Assembly (NCBI RefSeq): GCF_900110205.1
Contig: NZ_FOCV01000013.1
Coordinates: forward strand, 1-64,000
Direction: 5' to 3'
Source: Rhizobium tibeticum
Lineage (GTDB): Bacteria > Pseudomonadota > Alphaproteobacteria > Rhizobiales > Rhizobiaceae
Length of the DNA: 64,000 bases
Positions within the stretch are counted from its first letter, which is position 1. Each line of letters opens with the position of its first letter. The notes under the pieces were generated by a model. The model did no database searches and was not told where the DNA came from. It worked only from the letters and a program-made list of their open reading frames with translations. Below, piece by piece: positions 44,848-52,709 of the stretch. The translations under genes and the position numbers were made by a program.

Positions 44848-44885
44848 GGGATTGGCGGCGCGATGGTCTTTGCCGATCCCTTTTT
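44848..44885 (+). terminator. riboswitch-controlled intrinsic terminator
   Basis: GGGATTGGC (44848-44856) pairs with GCCGATCCC (44872-44880, one T-G pair) and is followed by TTTTT. It lies 14 bases after the aptamer and 26 before the first gene, the usual expression platform. Without guanidine the operon should terminate here. Confidence 0.85.
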
Positions 44886-44911
44886 GAAAAAAAGCAAAAG
44901 GGGAATTTCAA

Positions 44912-45985
44912 ATGCAGACTTTTTCGAAGCTTCTTTCCATCACCGCCCTGTCAGCTTCCCTGATGCTGGGCTTCGGCACCGCCGCCGATGCCGCGCAGAA
45001 GACCGAGTTCAAGGTTGCCTGGTCGATCTATGTCGGATGGATGCCCTGGGGTTATGCGGCCGATCACGGCATCGTCAAGAAATGGGCCGACAAATACGGC
45101 ATCAAGATCGAGGTCACGCAGTTCAACGACTACGTCGAATCGATGAACCAGTATACGGCCGGCGCCTTCGATGCTGTGACGCTCACCAATATGGACGGTC
45201 TCTCGATCCCGGCCGCCGGCGGCGTTGATACGACGGCCGTCATTGTCGGCGACTTCTCGAACGGCAATGATGCCGTCATTCTCAAGGACAAGAGCGCGCT
45301 TGCCGACATCAAGGGCCAGAACGTCAATCTCGTCGAATTTTCCGTCTCGCACTATCTGCTTGCCCGCGCGCTCGAGAGCAGCAAGATGACCGAGCGCGAC
45401 GTGAAGGTGGTCAACACCTCCGATGCCGACATGGTCGCCGCCTATAAGACAGCTGACGTGACCGCAGTCGTTACCTGGAACCCGCTGGTCTCGACCATTC
45501 TCGAGGATCCCTCCGCCAAGAAGGTGTTCGATAGTTCGCAGGTGCCGGGCGAGATCATCGACCTGATGGCCGCCAATACGGGCGTGCTGAAGGACAATCC
45601 GAATTTCGGCAAGGCGCTCGCCGGTATCTGGTATGAGACCGCAGCACTCCTGACTGCCGACAGCGCCGACGGCAAGGCCGCGCGCGAGGCGATGGGTTCG
45701 GCATCGGGCACCGATCTCAAGGGGTTCGAATCCCAGCTTGCGGCCACCAAACTGTTTGCCAAGCCGGCCGATGCTGTCGCCTTTACCGCATCGGGGAGCC
45801 TGCCGAAGACGATGGATCTCGTCCGCAACTTCCTGTTCGAGAAGGGCCTGCTTGGCAATGGCGCGCCGTCGGCGGACGTGATCGGCATCGAAATGCCGGA
45901 CGGCAAGATTCTCGGCGACAGTGGCAACGTCAAGCTGCGCTTCACCGAGACCTACATGAAGGCAGCCGCCGACGGTTCGCTCTGA
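44912..45985 (+). CDS. guanidine-operon ABC substrate-binding protein
   Basis: 357 residues from ATG 44912 behind AAAGGGGA. A signal peptide (MQTFSKLLSITALSASLMLG ... AADAAQ) and the NitT/TauT binding fold: FKVAWSIYVGWMPWGYAADH, QYTAGAFDAVTLTNMDGLSI, NLVEFSVSHYLLARAL. First gene after the guanidine-I riboswitch, so it probably captures guanidine or a guanidino compound in the periplasm. Annotators may call it a urea-type binding protein because of the neighbours. Confidence 0.92.
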   Translation: MQTFSKLLSITALSASLMLGFGTAADAAQKTEFKVAWSIYVGWMPWGYAADHGIVKKWADKYGIKIEVTQFNDYVESMNQYTAGAFDAVTLTNMDGLSIPAAGGVDTTAVIVGDFSNGNDAVILKDKSALADIKGQNVNLVEFSVSHYLLARALESSKMTERDVKVVNTSDADMVAAYKTADVTAVVTWNPLVSTILEDPSAKKVFDSSQVPGEIIDLMAANTGVLKDNPNFGKALAGIWYETAALLTADSADGKAAREAMGSASGTDLKGFESQLAATKLFAKPADAVAFTASGSLPKTMDLVRNFLFEKGLLGNGAPSADVIGIEMPDGKILGDSGNVKLRFTETYMKAAADGSL

Positions 45986-46048
45986 GCGACGTTTAAGCAG
46001 CGGCGTGGCCTTGCCCGCGCCGCCATCCTTCATCTGCGGAGATTCCCT

Positions 46049-46867
46049 ATGCGTTGGATCAACACCAGGCCGAGCCGAGGTGCGCAGCTTGCCTTGACGT
46101 TGCTCCCCTTCGTGCTGCTGATCGTTGCCTACACTTTTGGCTCGGCGGCGCGGCTGGCGGAAAACGCCAATGACAAGCTGCTGCCCGGTCTTACAGGTTT
46201 TGCCGATGCGATCGATCGCCTGGCCTTCGTCGCTGATCCGCGCACCGGCGAATACCTGCTCTGGTCCGATACGGGGGCGAGCCTGGTCCGCCTGTTTGCC
46301 GGCCTCGGCATCTCGACCGTCACTGCGCTCGTCATTGGCATGCTGATCGGCATGCTGCCTTATCTCCGAGCACTGCTCTCGCCTTTCGTCGCCGTGATCT
46401 CCATGGTGCCGCCGCTGGCGCTGCTGCCGATCCTCTTCATCGCCATGGGACGTGGGGAAGCCTCCAAGATCGCCCTCATCGTCATCGGCGTTGCGCCGAC
46501 GATGATCCGCGACCTTGCGCTGAAGGCGCTGGAGCTGCCGCGCGAACAGATCGTCAAGGCTGAAACGCTCGGCGGCTCTTCCTGGCAGATCGGCCTTCGC
46601 GTCGTCCTGCCGCAGATCCTTCCACGACTGATCACCTGCCTCCGACTTCAGCTCGGTCCCGCCTGGCTGTTCCTGATTGCAGCCGAGGCGATCTCGTCGG
46701 ATTCCGGCCTCGGCTACCGTATCTTCCTCGTGCGCCGCTATCTCTCGATGGACATCATCTTTCCCTATGTCGTCTGGATCACGCTGCTCGCCGTGGTCAT
46801 GAATTATATCCTCGATCGCACCCGGATCGCTCTCTTCCCTTGGTCGGAGTTGGAGAAGCAGGCATGA
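46049..46867 (+). CDS. guanidine-operon ABC permease
   Basis: 272 residues. Membrane helices begin with LALTLLPFVLLIVAYTFGSA and the EAA-type loop is VKAETLGGSSWQIGLRVVLP. NitT/TauT permease family; forms the inner-membrane channel. The stop overlaps the ATPase start (ATGA at 46864-46867), so translation is coupled. Confidence 0.9.
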   Translation: MRWINTRPSRGAQLALTLLPFVLLIVAYTFGSAARLAENANDKLLPGLTGFADAIDRLAFVADPRTGEYLLWSDTGASLVRLFAGLGISTVTALVIGMLIGMLPYLRALLSPFVAVISMVPPLALLPILFIAMGRGEASKIALIVIGVAPTMIRDLALKALELPREQIVKAETLGGSSWQIGLRVVLPQILPRLITCLRLQLGPAWLFLIAAEAISSDSGLGYRIFLVRRYLSMDIIFPYVVWITLLAVVMNYILDRTRIALFPWSELEKQA

Positions 46868-47691
46868 GCGAACTGGTGATCGAAAAGGTCTGGAAGGAGT
46901 ATGGCGACCAGATCGTGCTTGAAGATGTGTCACTGACAGTCGCCTCGCGCGCCTTCGTCGCCCTCGTCGGCCCGTCCGGCTGCGGCAAGACGACGTTCCT
47001 GCGCATGCTTCTCGGCCAGGAACGCCCCACACGGGGCGCTATCCTGCTTGACGGCGAACCGCTGCCATTGGAGCCGGGGTCGGACCGCGGCGTCGTCTTC
47101 CAGCGCTACTCCGTCTTCCCGCATCTGACCGTGCTCGGCAACGTGCTGCTCGGTCGCGAATTCTCCGCCGCGCGCTATAAGGCGAAGCTTTTCGGTGCTG
47201 CCCGTCGCCGCGCGGTCGACGAAGCCCGGCGGCTGATCGGCGAAGTCGGTCTTTCCGGCGCCGAGGACAAATATCCGGCGCAGCTTTCCGGCGGCATGCA
47301 GCAGCGCCTGGCGCTGGCGCAGGCCCTTATCATGAAGCCGAAGGTGCTGCTGCTCGACGAGCCTTTCGGCGCGCTTGATCCGGGCATCCGCGCCGAAATC
47401 CATACATTGATGAAGCGGCTCTGGCACGAAACGCAGATGACCGTCGTCATGGTGACGCACGACATGCGAGAGGCCTTCACGCTGGCGACGCGCGTCGTCG
47501 CCCTCGAGCGCCGCCGCGACCGTCCAGAGGGAAAGGAGCGCTACGGCGCGACCATCACTAAGGACATTTCCATCTGGCCGCCACGCCTTGCCGGCACGCC
47601 ATCGATCTTCAGCCCCGACCGGGACGGCCCGGTCGCTTCCCTGGGGCATTGCCGGGACGACCTGGCTTCGTCAGGAGAAATCCAACCGTGA
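46864..47691 (+). CDS. guanidine-operon ABC ATPase
   Basis: 275 residues from ATG 46864 (MSELVIEKVWKEYGDQ). Walker A GPSGCGKTTFLRML, Q-loop VVFQRYSVFPHLTV, signature LSGGMQQRLALAQALIM, Walker B VLLLDEPFGALD and switch VTHDMREAF. It energises the importer. Its stop overlaps the GTG start of the first DUF1989 gene (GTGA), tying transport to degradation. Confidence 0.92.
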   Translation: MSELVIEKVWKEYGDQIVLEDVSLTVASRAFVALVGPSGCGKTTFLRMLLGQERPTRGAILLDGEPLPLEPGSDRGVVFQRYSVFPHLTVLGNVLLGREFSAARYKAKLFGAARRRAVDEARRLIGEVGLSGAEDKYPAQLSGGMQQRLALAQALIMKPKVLLLDEPFGALDPGIRAEIHTLMKRLWHETQMTVVMVTHDMREAFTLATRVVALERRRDRPEGKERYGATITKDISIWPPRLAGTPSIFSPDRDGPVASLGHCRDDLASSGEIQP

Positions 47692-48506
47692 CACATGTCA
47701 GACGTTCGCCCGAAGAAATAGCCGCCAATCGCGCGCGCTACGAGGAACATCAAAGGAAGGGGCTCGAATTCGCGCCCAAGGCCTTGCCGGGCGCAAGCCC
47801 ATTGCCTGCGCCCGAAATCGCGCCTGACAAGATCGTACACCGCGAAGTGATCCCGGGTGGCTGGTACTGGTCGACCAATATCAAGAAGAACGAAACGCTC
47901 CGCGTCAGCCTCGACAACGGCTTCTCGACGATCTCACTCGTCGCCTGGAGTGCTGCCGACACCAGTGAGCGGCTGAACCTGCCCGATACGGTGAAGGTAC
48001 AGTGGACCACGGCTCTCGGCCAAGGCCGGGTGATCTTCTCCGACATGGGCCGTGTGATGTTTTCGGTGACGGAAGACTCCTCCGGCGTCCATGATGGACT
48101 GATGGGGGGCTCCACCTCTGCATCGAACGCAGCAAAATACGGAGAGGAAAAGCGCAATACCCGTAACAACCTGATCCTGCTTGCGACCAAAGCTGGGCTC
48201 GACAAGCGCGACATTCCGCCGGCGCTGGCCCTCTTTGCCCCCGTCCGCGTCGACCAGGACGGCGCGTTCCTGTGGAAGCCGGAACTTTTGCGCGGAGGCG
48301 ATTATGTCGAACTGCGTGCCGAGATGGATATGATCGTCGGCTTTTCCAACTGCCCACACCCGCTCGATCCGGATCCGGTTTACCGGCCGAATCCGGTGAC
48401 CGTCACCCGCATCGCAGCGATAGAACCTCCTGCCGATGACCTTTGCCGGACCGCGACCGCTGAAGCCGTACGCGGTTTTGAAAACAACGCGCTGGCGGCG
48501 ATGTGA
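47688..48506 (+). CDS. carboxyguanidine deiminase subunit-like DUF1989 protein (CgdA/UAAP1 type)
   Basis: Start GTG 47688, with AGGAG 7 bases upstream and coupled to the ATPase stop; 272 residues beginning MTHVRRSPEEIAANRARYEE. DUF1989 core: HREVIPGGWYWSTNIKKNET, FSVTEDSSGVHDGLMGGSTS, FWKPELLRGGDYVELRAEMD. Proteins once called urea carboxylase-associated are now known as subunits of carboxyguanidine deiminase, which turns carboxyguanidine into allophanate and ammonia. This subunit lacks the Cys in the DSxGxHD motif and in GGSTSASN, unlike its partner, so it is probably non-catalytic. Confidence 0.85.
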   Translation: MTHVRRSPEEIAANRARYEEHQRKGLEFAPKALPGASPLPAPEIAPDKIVHREVIPGGWYWSTNIKKNETLRVSLDNGFSTISLVAWSAADTSERLNLPDTVKVQWTTALGQGRVIFSDMGRVMFSVTEDSSGVHDGLMGGSTSASNAAKYGEEKRNTRNNLILLATKAGLDKRDIPPALALFAPVRVDQDGAFLWKPELLRGGDYVELRAEMDMIVGFSNCPHPLDPDPVYRPNPVTVTRIAAIEPPADDLCRTATAEAVRGFENNALAAM

Positions 48507-48520
48507 GGGGAAGCAAGACA

Positions 48521-49171
48521 ATGAGCGATTTCATCCAGACAACGCCTGCCCGCACGCTCGAGAACGCCGTGCAGGATCACTTCATTGCCGCCGAAGCGCC
48601 GTTCTCCACGGTGATCCGCAAGGGCCAGACGTTGCGCATCGAGGATAGCTACGGCCAGCAGGCGATCGACACACTCTTCTATAATGCGGAGGACTATTCC
48701 GAGCGCTATTCCAACCAGGATACGATGCGCGAACAGGGCGCGGCCTATATCTCGACCGGCACCAAGATCATCTCCAACGAAGGCCGTGTGATGCTGACCA
48801 TGACTGCCGACAGTTGCGGTCGTCACGATACCTCAGCCGGCGCCTGCTCCTGCGAGAGTAATACGGTCCGCTTCGGCAACGCCACCAAATATCTCCATGC
48901 CTGCCGGGACAATTTCGTTCTCGAAGTCTCCAAGCACGGCATGAGCAAGCGCGATGTCGTCCCCAACATCAATTTCTTCATGAACGTACCCATCGAGCCG
49001 AGCGGCGAGATGACGATCGTCGACGGGATTTCCGCACCGGGCGACTATGTGGAGCTGAAAGCGGAGATGGACGTGCTGCTCGTCATCTCCAATTGCCCAC
49101 AGATCAACAATCCTTGCAACGGTTTCGATCCGACACCGATCCGGGTGCTGGTCTGGGATAGCGAGGCCTGA
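48521..49171 (+). CDS. carboxyguanidine deiminase subunit-like DUF1989 protein (CgdB/UAAP2 type)
   Basis: Start ATG 48521 (MSDFIQTTPARTLENAVQ) with GAGGGGA upstream; 216 residues. The DUF1989 motif here keeps Cys: TADSCGRHDTSAGACSCESN, then FGNATKYLHACRDNFVLEV and NINFFMNVPIEPSGEM. The Cys and His are likely metal ligands and the catalytic centre of the deiminase; this is inferred from contrast with the partner. It ends one base before the carboxylase start. Confidence 0.85.
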   Translation: MSDFIQTTPARTLENAVQDHFIAAEAPFSTVIRKGQTLRIEDSYGQQAIDTLFYNAEDYSERYSNQDTMREQGAAYISTGTKIISNEGRVMLTMTADSCGRHDTSAGACSCESNTVRFGNATKYLHACRDNFVLEVSKHGMSKRDVVPNINFFMNVPIEPSGEMTIVDGISAPGDYVELKAEMDVLLVISNCPQINNPCNGFDPTPIRVLVWDSEA

Positions 49172-49172
49172 C

Positions 49173-52100
49173 ATGTTCAAGAAGGTTCTGATCGCAAACC
49201 GGGGCGAAATCGCTGTCCGGATCATCAAGACGTTGCAGCGCATGGGTATTGCGTCCGTCGCCGTCTATTCGGATGCCGACCGCTTTTCAAAGGCGGTGCT
49301 GATGGCGGACGAGGCCGTACGGCTCGGCCCGGCATCGGCGTCCGAAAGCTATCTCGACGTCGACGCCGTCATCTCCGCCTGCAAGGCGACTGGCGCCGAG
49401 GCCGTGCACCCAGGCTATGGCTTCCTCTCGGAAAATATAGGCTTTGCCGAGCGGCTGGCGGAAGAGGGCATCACCTTCATCGGCCCGACGCCCGACAACA
49501 TTGCGGCTTTCGGGCTCAAGCACACCGCCCGCGAACTGGCGCGCGAAAGCGACGTGCCGTTGCTTCCCGGCAGCGGCCTTCTGGACACGAGCGAAGCCGC
49601 GCTCATGGCTGCGTCCAACATCGGCTATCCGCTGATGCTGAAATCAACCGCCGGCGGTGGGGGCATCGGCATGCAGCTATGCGACGATCCCGAACGCCTG
49701 GCGGCGGCCTTCGAGAGCGTGCAGCGCACTGCGCGCGCAAGCTTCGGCGATGCGCGCGTCTATCTCGAACGCTTTGTCGCCAAGGCTCGCCATGTCGAAG
49801 TGCAGATCTTCGGCGACGGCAATGGCCGGGTGATCGCGCTTGGCGATCGCGACTGCTCGCTGCAGCGCAGGAACCAAAAGGTGATCGAGGAGACGCCGGC
49901 GCCGGGATTGTCGGATGTGGTTCGGACGCGCCTGCATGCCGCGGCCGTCGCGCTCGGTGTCTCCTCCGGCTACCGGTCGGCGGGAACGGTCGAATTCATC
50001 TACGATCCTGCGCGCGAGGAATTCTACTTCCTCGAGGTCAATACCCGCCTGCAGGTCGAGCATCCGGTGACGGAGGCCGTCTTCGGCATCGATCTCGTCG
50101 AATGGATGATCCGCCAGGCCGCTGGCGAGGATGTGCTCACCGGCAACGAGAGCCTTATACCCAGGGGCGCGGCCATCGAGGCGCGCATCTATGCCGAAAT
50201 GCCGCATGCCGGGTTCAGGCCAAGTGCTGGACTGCTGACCGAGGTTGTCTTTCCGGAAAACGTGCGTGTCGACGGTTGGATCGAGACGGGCACGGAGGTA
50301 AGCCCCTATTATGATCCCATGCTCGCCAAGGTGATCGTGAAGGCCGAGGATCGCCCCGCCGCAATCGGGGCACTTGGCAAGGCGCTCGAGGAAAGCGCGA
50401 TTTCCGGGATCGAGACCAATCTCGACTATCTGAAAGCGATCGCGGCTTCCCATCTGCTGGCGAGCGGCAACGTGGCAACGACGGCACTCAAGGATTTCGT
50501 CTTCGTGCCCAATGTCGTCGAAGTGATCGGGCCGGGCGCTCAATCGAGCCTGCAGGAACTGCCGGGACGGCTGGGTCTCTGGCATGTCGGGGTGCCGCCA
50601 AGCGGACCGATGGACGAACGATCCTTCCGCCATGCCAACCGCGTGGTCGGAAACGCCGACGAGACGGCGGCGCTCGAGCTTACCGTCTCCGGCCCGGCGC
50701 TTAAATTCTTCTCGGATGTCACCGTCGCCCTTGCCGGCGCGCAGATGCCGATGACACTCGACGGCACGCCCGTTCCGCACGACATGGCAATCCTCGTCAA
50801 GGCGGGCCAAACGCTTGCGATCGGCGCGATCGCCGGTGCCGGGCAGCGCTCCTATCTCGCCGTCGCCGGCGGGTTCGCGGCCCCGCAGGTGCTCGGTTCG
50901 CGCGCAACCTTCGGCCTCGGCCAATTTGGCGGCCATGCGACGGGAACGCTTCGCGCCGGACAGGTGCTGCGGCTAGCGCGTTGTCCGCAGTCAGCATCAA
51001 AGCCGGCTAATGAACCAGTCCGGCTCACACGCGACTGGGAGGTCGGCGTGCTCTACGGTCCCCATGGCGCTCCCGATTTCTTTCTGGAGGAAGATATCGA
51101 AACGCTGTTTGCCACCGAGTACGAGGTTCATTTCAACAGCGCCCGCACCGGCGTGCGCCTGATCGGACCCGCACCAAAATGGGCGCGCGCCGACGGCGGC
51201 GAAGCGGGACTTCATCCATCCAACCTGCACGACAATGCCTATGCGGTGGGCGCAATCGACTTCACCGGCGACATGCCGATCATTCTCGGCCCCGACGGCC
51301 CAAGCCTCGGCGGCTTCGTCTGCCCGGCGGTGATTGCCCGCGACGAGCAATGGAAGATGGGCCAGTTCAAACCGGGCGACAAGATCCGCTTTCGTGCGGT
51401 AAAACGCGCCGAGGACCCGATCGCCGGGCCGATGGTGAAGCGCATCGGCGAGGATGCCGGTGCCGCGATCATCGGGCGCAACGAGGTGGGACCGGTCCCC
51501 GTGGTCTATCGCCGCCAGGGCGACGACAATCTGCTGGTCGAGTACGGACCGATGCAGCTCGATATCGCGCTCCGCCTGCGCGTGCATCTCCTGATGCAGG
51601 CGATCAAGGGCGCGAAGCTTCCGGGGCTCGTCGATCTCACGCCCGGCATACGGTCGCTGCAGATCCACTATGACGGAACCGGCCTCACCCGCACGCGCCT
51701 TCTCGGTCTCTTGGCCGAGATCGAGGCTTGCCTGCCGCCGGCGCAGGCGGTGAAGGTCCCGAGCCGGGTCGTGCATCTGCCACTCTCCTGGAACGATCCC
51801 GACGCCGAACTTGCGATGCGCAAATACCAGGAGCTCGTCCGCCCCAATGCGCCCTGGTGCCCGTCGAATATCGAGTTCATCCGCCGCATCAACGGCTTGG
51901 CCGACGAACAGGCGGTGCGCAACATCGTCTTCGACGCCAGCTATCTCGTTCTCGGACTCGGCGACGTCTATCTCGGCGCGCCGGTCGCCACGCCGATGGA
52001 TCCCCGGCATCGGTTGGTGACGACGAAGTACAATCCGGCCAGAACCTGGACGCCGGAAAACGCCGTCGGCATCGGCGGCGCTTATATGTGCATCTACGGC

Positions 52101-52709
52101 ATGGAAGGTCCCGGCGGCTATCAGCTCTTCGGCCGCACGATCCAGGTCTGGAACACCTGGCGCCAGACGCCAGTCTTTTCCAAGGAAAAGCCCTGGCTGC
52201 TCGACTTCTTCGATCAGATCCGCTTCTTCCCCGTGAGCCATGAGGAACTGACCGAGGCGCGCGCCGCCTTCCCTCACGGCGGTTATCCGATCCGCATCGA
52301 GGAGGGCGAATTCAGCTATGCGGCCTATGAAGCGGGGCTTGCGGCCAACGCACAGGCCATCGGCGCCTTCAAGGCCAAGCAGCAATCGGCCTTCGAGGCC
52401 GAACGCCAGCGCTGGAAGGATCTCGGCCTGGACAGTTTTGTCGTCGACGAGGGCACAGGTCCTGGGCTTGGGGGCGATATTCCCGAAGGCTGCTTCGGCA
52501 TCGAAAGCGCCGTACCCGGCAACGTCTGGAAGATCCTCGTCGAGGAAGGCCAGCCGGTCGCCTCCGGCGAGACGCTCGCCATCATCGAATCCATGAAGAT
52601 GGAAATCAATGTGACCGCCCATGCCGCCGGCCGCGTCCGCGATCTGCGCGCGGGCCCCGGCCGCAACGTGAAAGCCGGCGATGTCCTCGTCGTGCTGGAG
52701 GAAATCTGA
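49173..52709 (+). CDS. biotin-dependent guanidine/urea carboxylase
   Basis: 1178 residues in the order of urea amidolyase-type carboxylases: biotin carboxylase (MFKKVLIANRGEIAVRIIKT; ATP-grasp loop KSTAGGGGIGMQ near 155; NTRLQVEHPVTE near 292), then the carboxyltransferase region (AHS2 near 450-760, AHS1 near 780-1020), and a C-terminal biotinyl domain with the biotin Lys in ESMKMEI near 1140. With DUF1989 partners and a guanidine riboswitch the substrate is most likely guanidine (to carboxyguanidine) at the cost of ATP and bicarbonate, rather than urea. The allophanate hydrolase is a separate gene, overlapping by one base. Confidence 0.92.
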   Translation: MFKKVLIANRGEIAVRIIKTLQRMGIASVAVYSDADRFSKAVLMADEAVRLGPASASESYLDVDAVISACKATGAEAVHPGYGFLSENIGFAERLAEEGITFIGPTPDNIAAFGLKHTARELARESDVPLLPGSGLLDTSEAALMAASNIGYPLMLKSTAGGGGIGMQLCDDPERLAAAFESVQRTARASFGDARVYLERFVAKARHVEVQIFGDGNGRVIALGDRDCSLQRRNQKVIEETPAPGLSDVVRTRLHAAAVALGVSSGYRSAGTVEFIYDPAREEFYFLEVNTRLQVEHPVTEAVFGIDLVEWMIRQAAGEDVLTGNESLIPRGAAIEARIYAEMPHAGFRPSAGLLTEVVFPENVRVDGWIETGTEVSPYYDPMLAKVIVKAEDRPAAIGALGKALEESAISGIETNLDYLKAIAASHLLASGNVATTALKDFVFVPNVVEVIGPGAQSSLQELPGRLGLWHVGVPPSGPMDERSFRHANRVVGNADETAALELTVSGPALKFFSDVTVALAGAQMPMTLDGTPVPHDMAILVKAGQTLAIGAIAGAGQRSYLAVAGGFAAPQVLGSRATFGLGQFGGHATGTLRAGQVLRLARCPQSASKPANEPVRLTRDWEVGVLYGPHGAPDFFLEEDIETLFATEYEVHFNSARTGVRLIGPAPKWARADGGEAGLHPSNLHDNAYAVGAIDFTGDMPIILGPDGPSLGGFVCPAVIARDEQWKMGQFKPGDKIRFRAVKRAEDPIAGPMVKRIGEDAGAAIIGRNEVGPVPVVYRRQGDDNLLVEYGPMQLDIALRLRVHLLMQAIKGAKLPGLVDLTPGIRSLQIHYDGTGLTRTRLLGLLAEIEACLPPAQAVKVPSRVVHLPLSWNDPDAELAMRKYQELVRPNAPWCPSNIEFIRRINGLADEQAVRNIVFDASYLVLGLGDVYLGAPVATPMDPRHRLVTTKYNPARTWTPENAVGIGGAYMCIYGMEGPGGYQLFGRTIQVWNTWRQTPVFSKEKPWLLDFFDQIRFFPVSHEELTEARAAFPHGGYPIRIEEGEFSYAAYEAGLAANAQAIGAFKAKQQSAFEAERQRWKDLGLDSFVVDEGTGPGLGGDIPEGCFGIESAVPGNVWKILVEEGQPVASGETLAIIESMKMEINVTAHAAGRVRDLRAGPGRNVKAGDVLVVLEEI

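Noticed and set aside
44951..47032. A 693-codon open frame on the minus strand opposite the guanidine transporter
   Set aside because: It is antisense to three clear plus-strand genes with strong motifs; its product is Arg/Asp-rich low complexity typical of GC-rich antisense frames.
50997..52622. A 541-codon minus-strand frame opposite the carboxylase
   Set aside because: The plus strand encodes conserved carboxyltransferase and biotin domains; the antisense frame has no recognisable domain.
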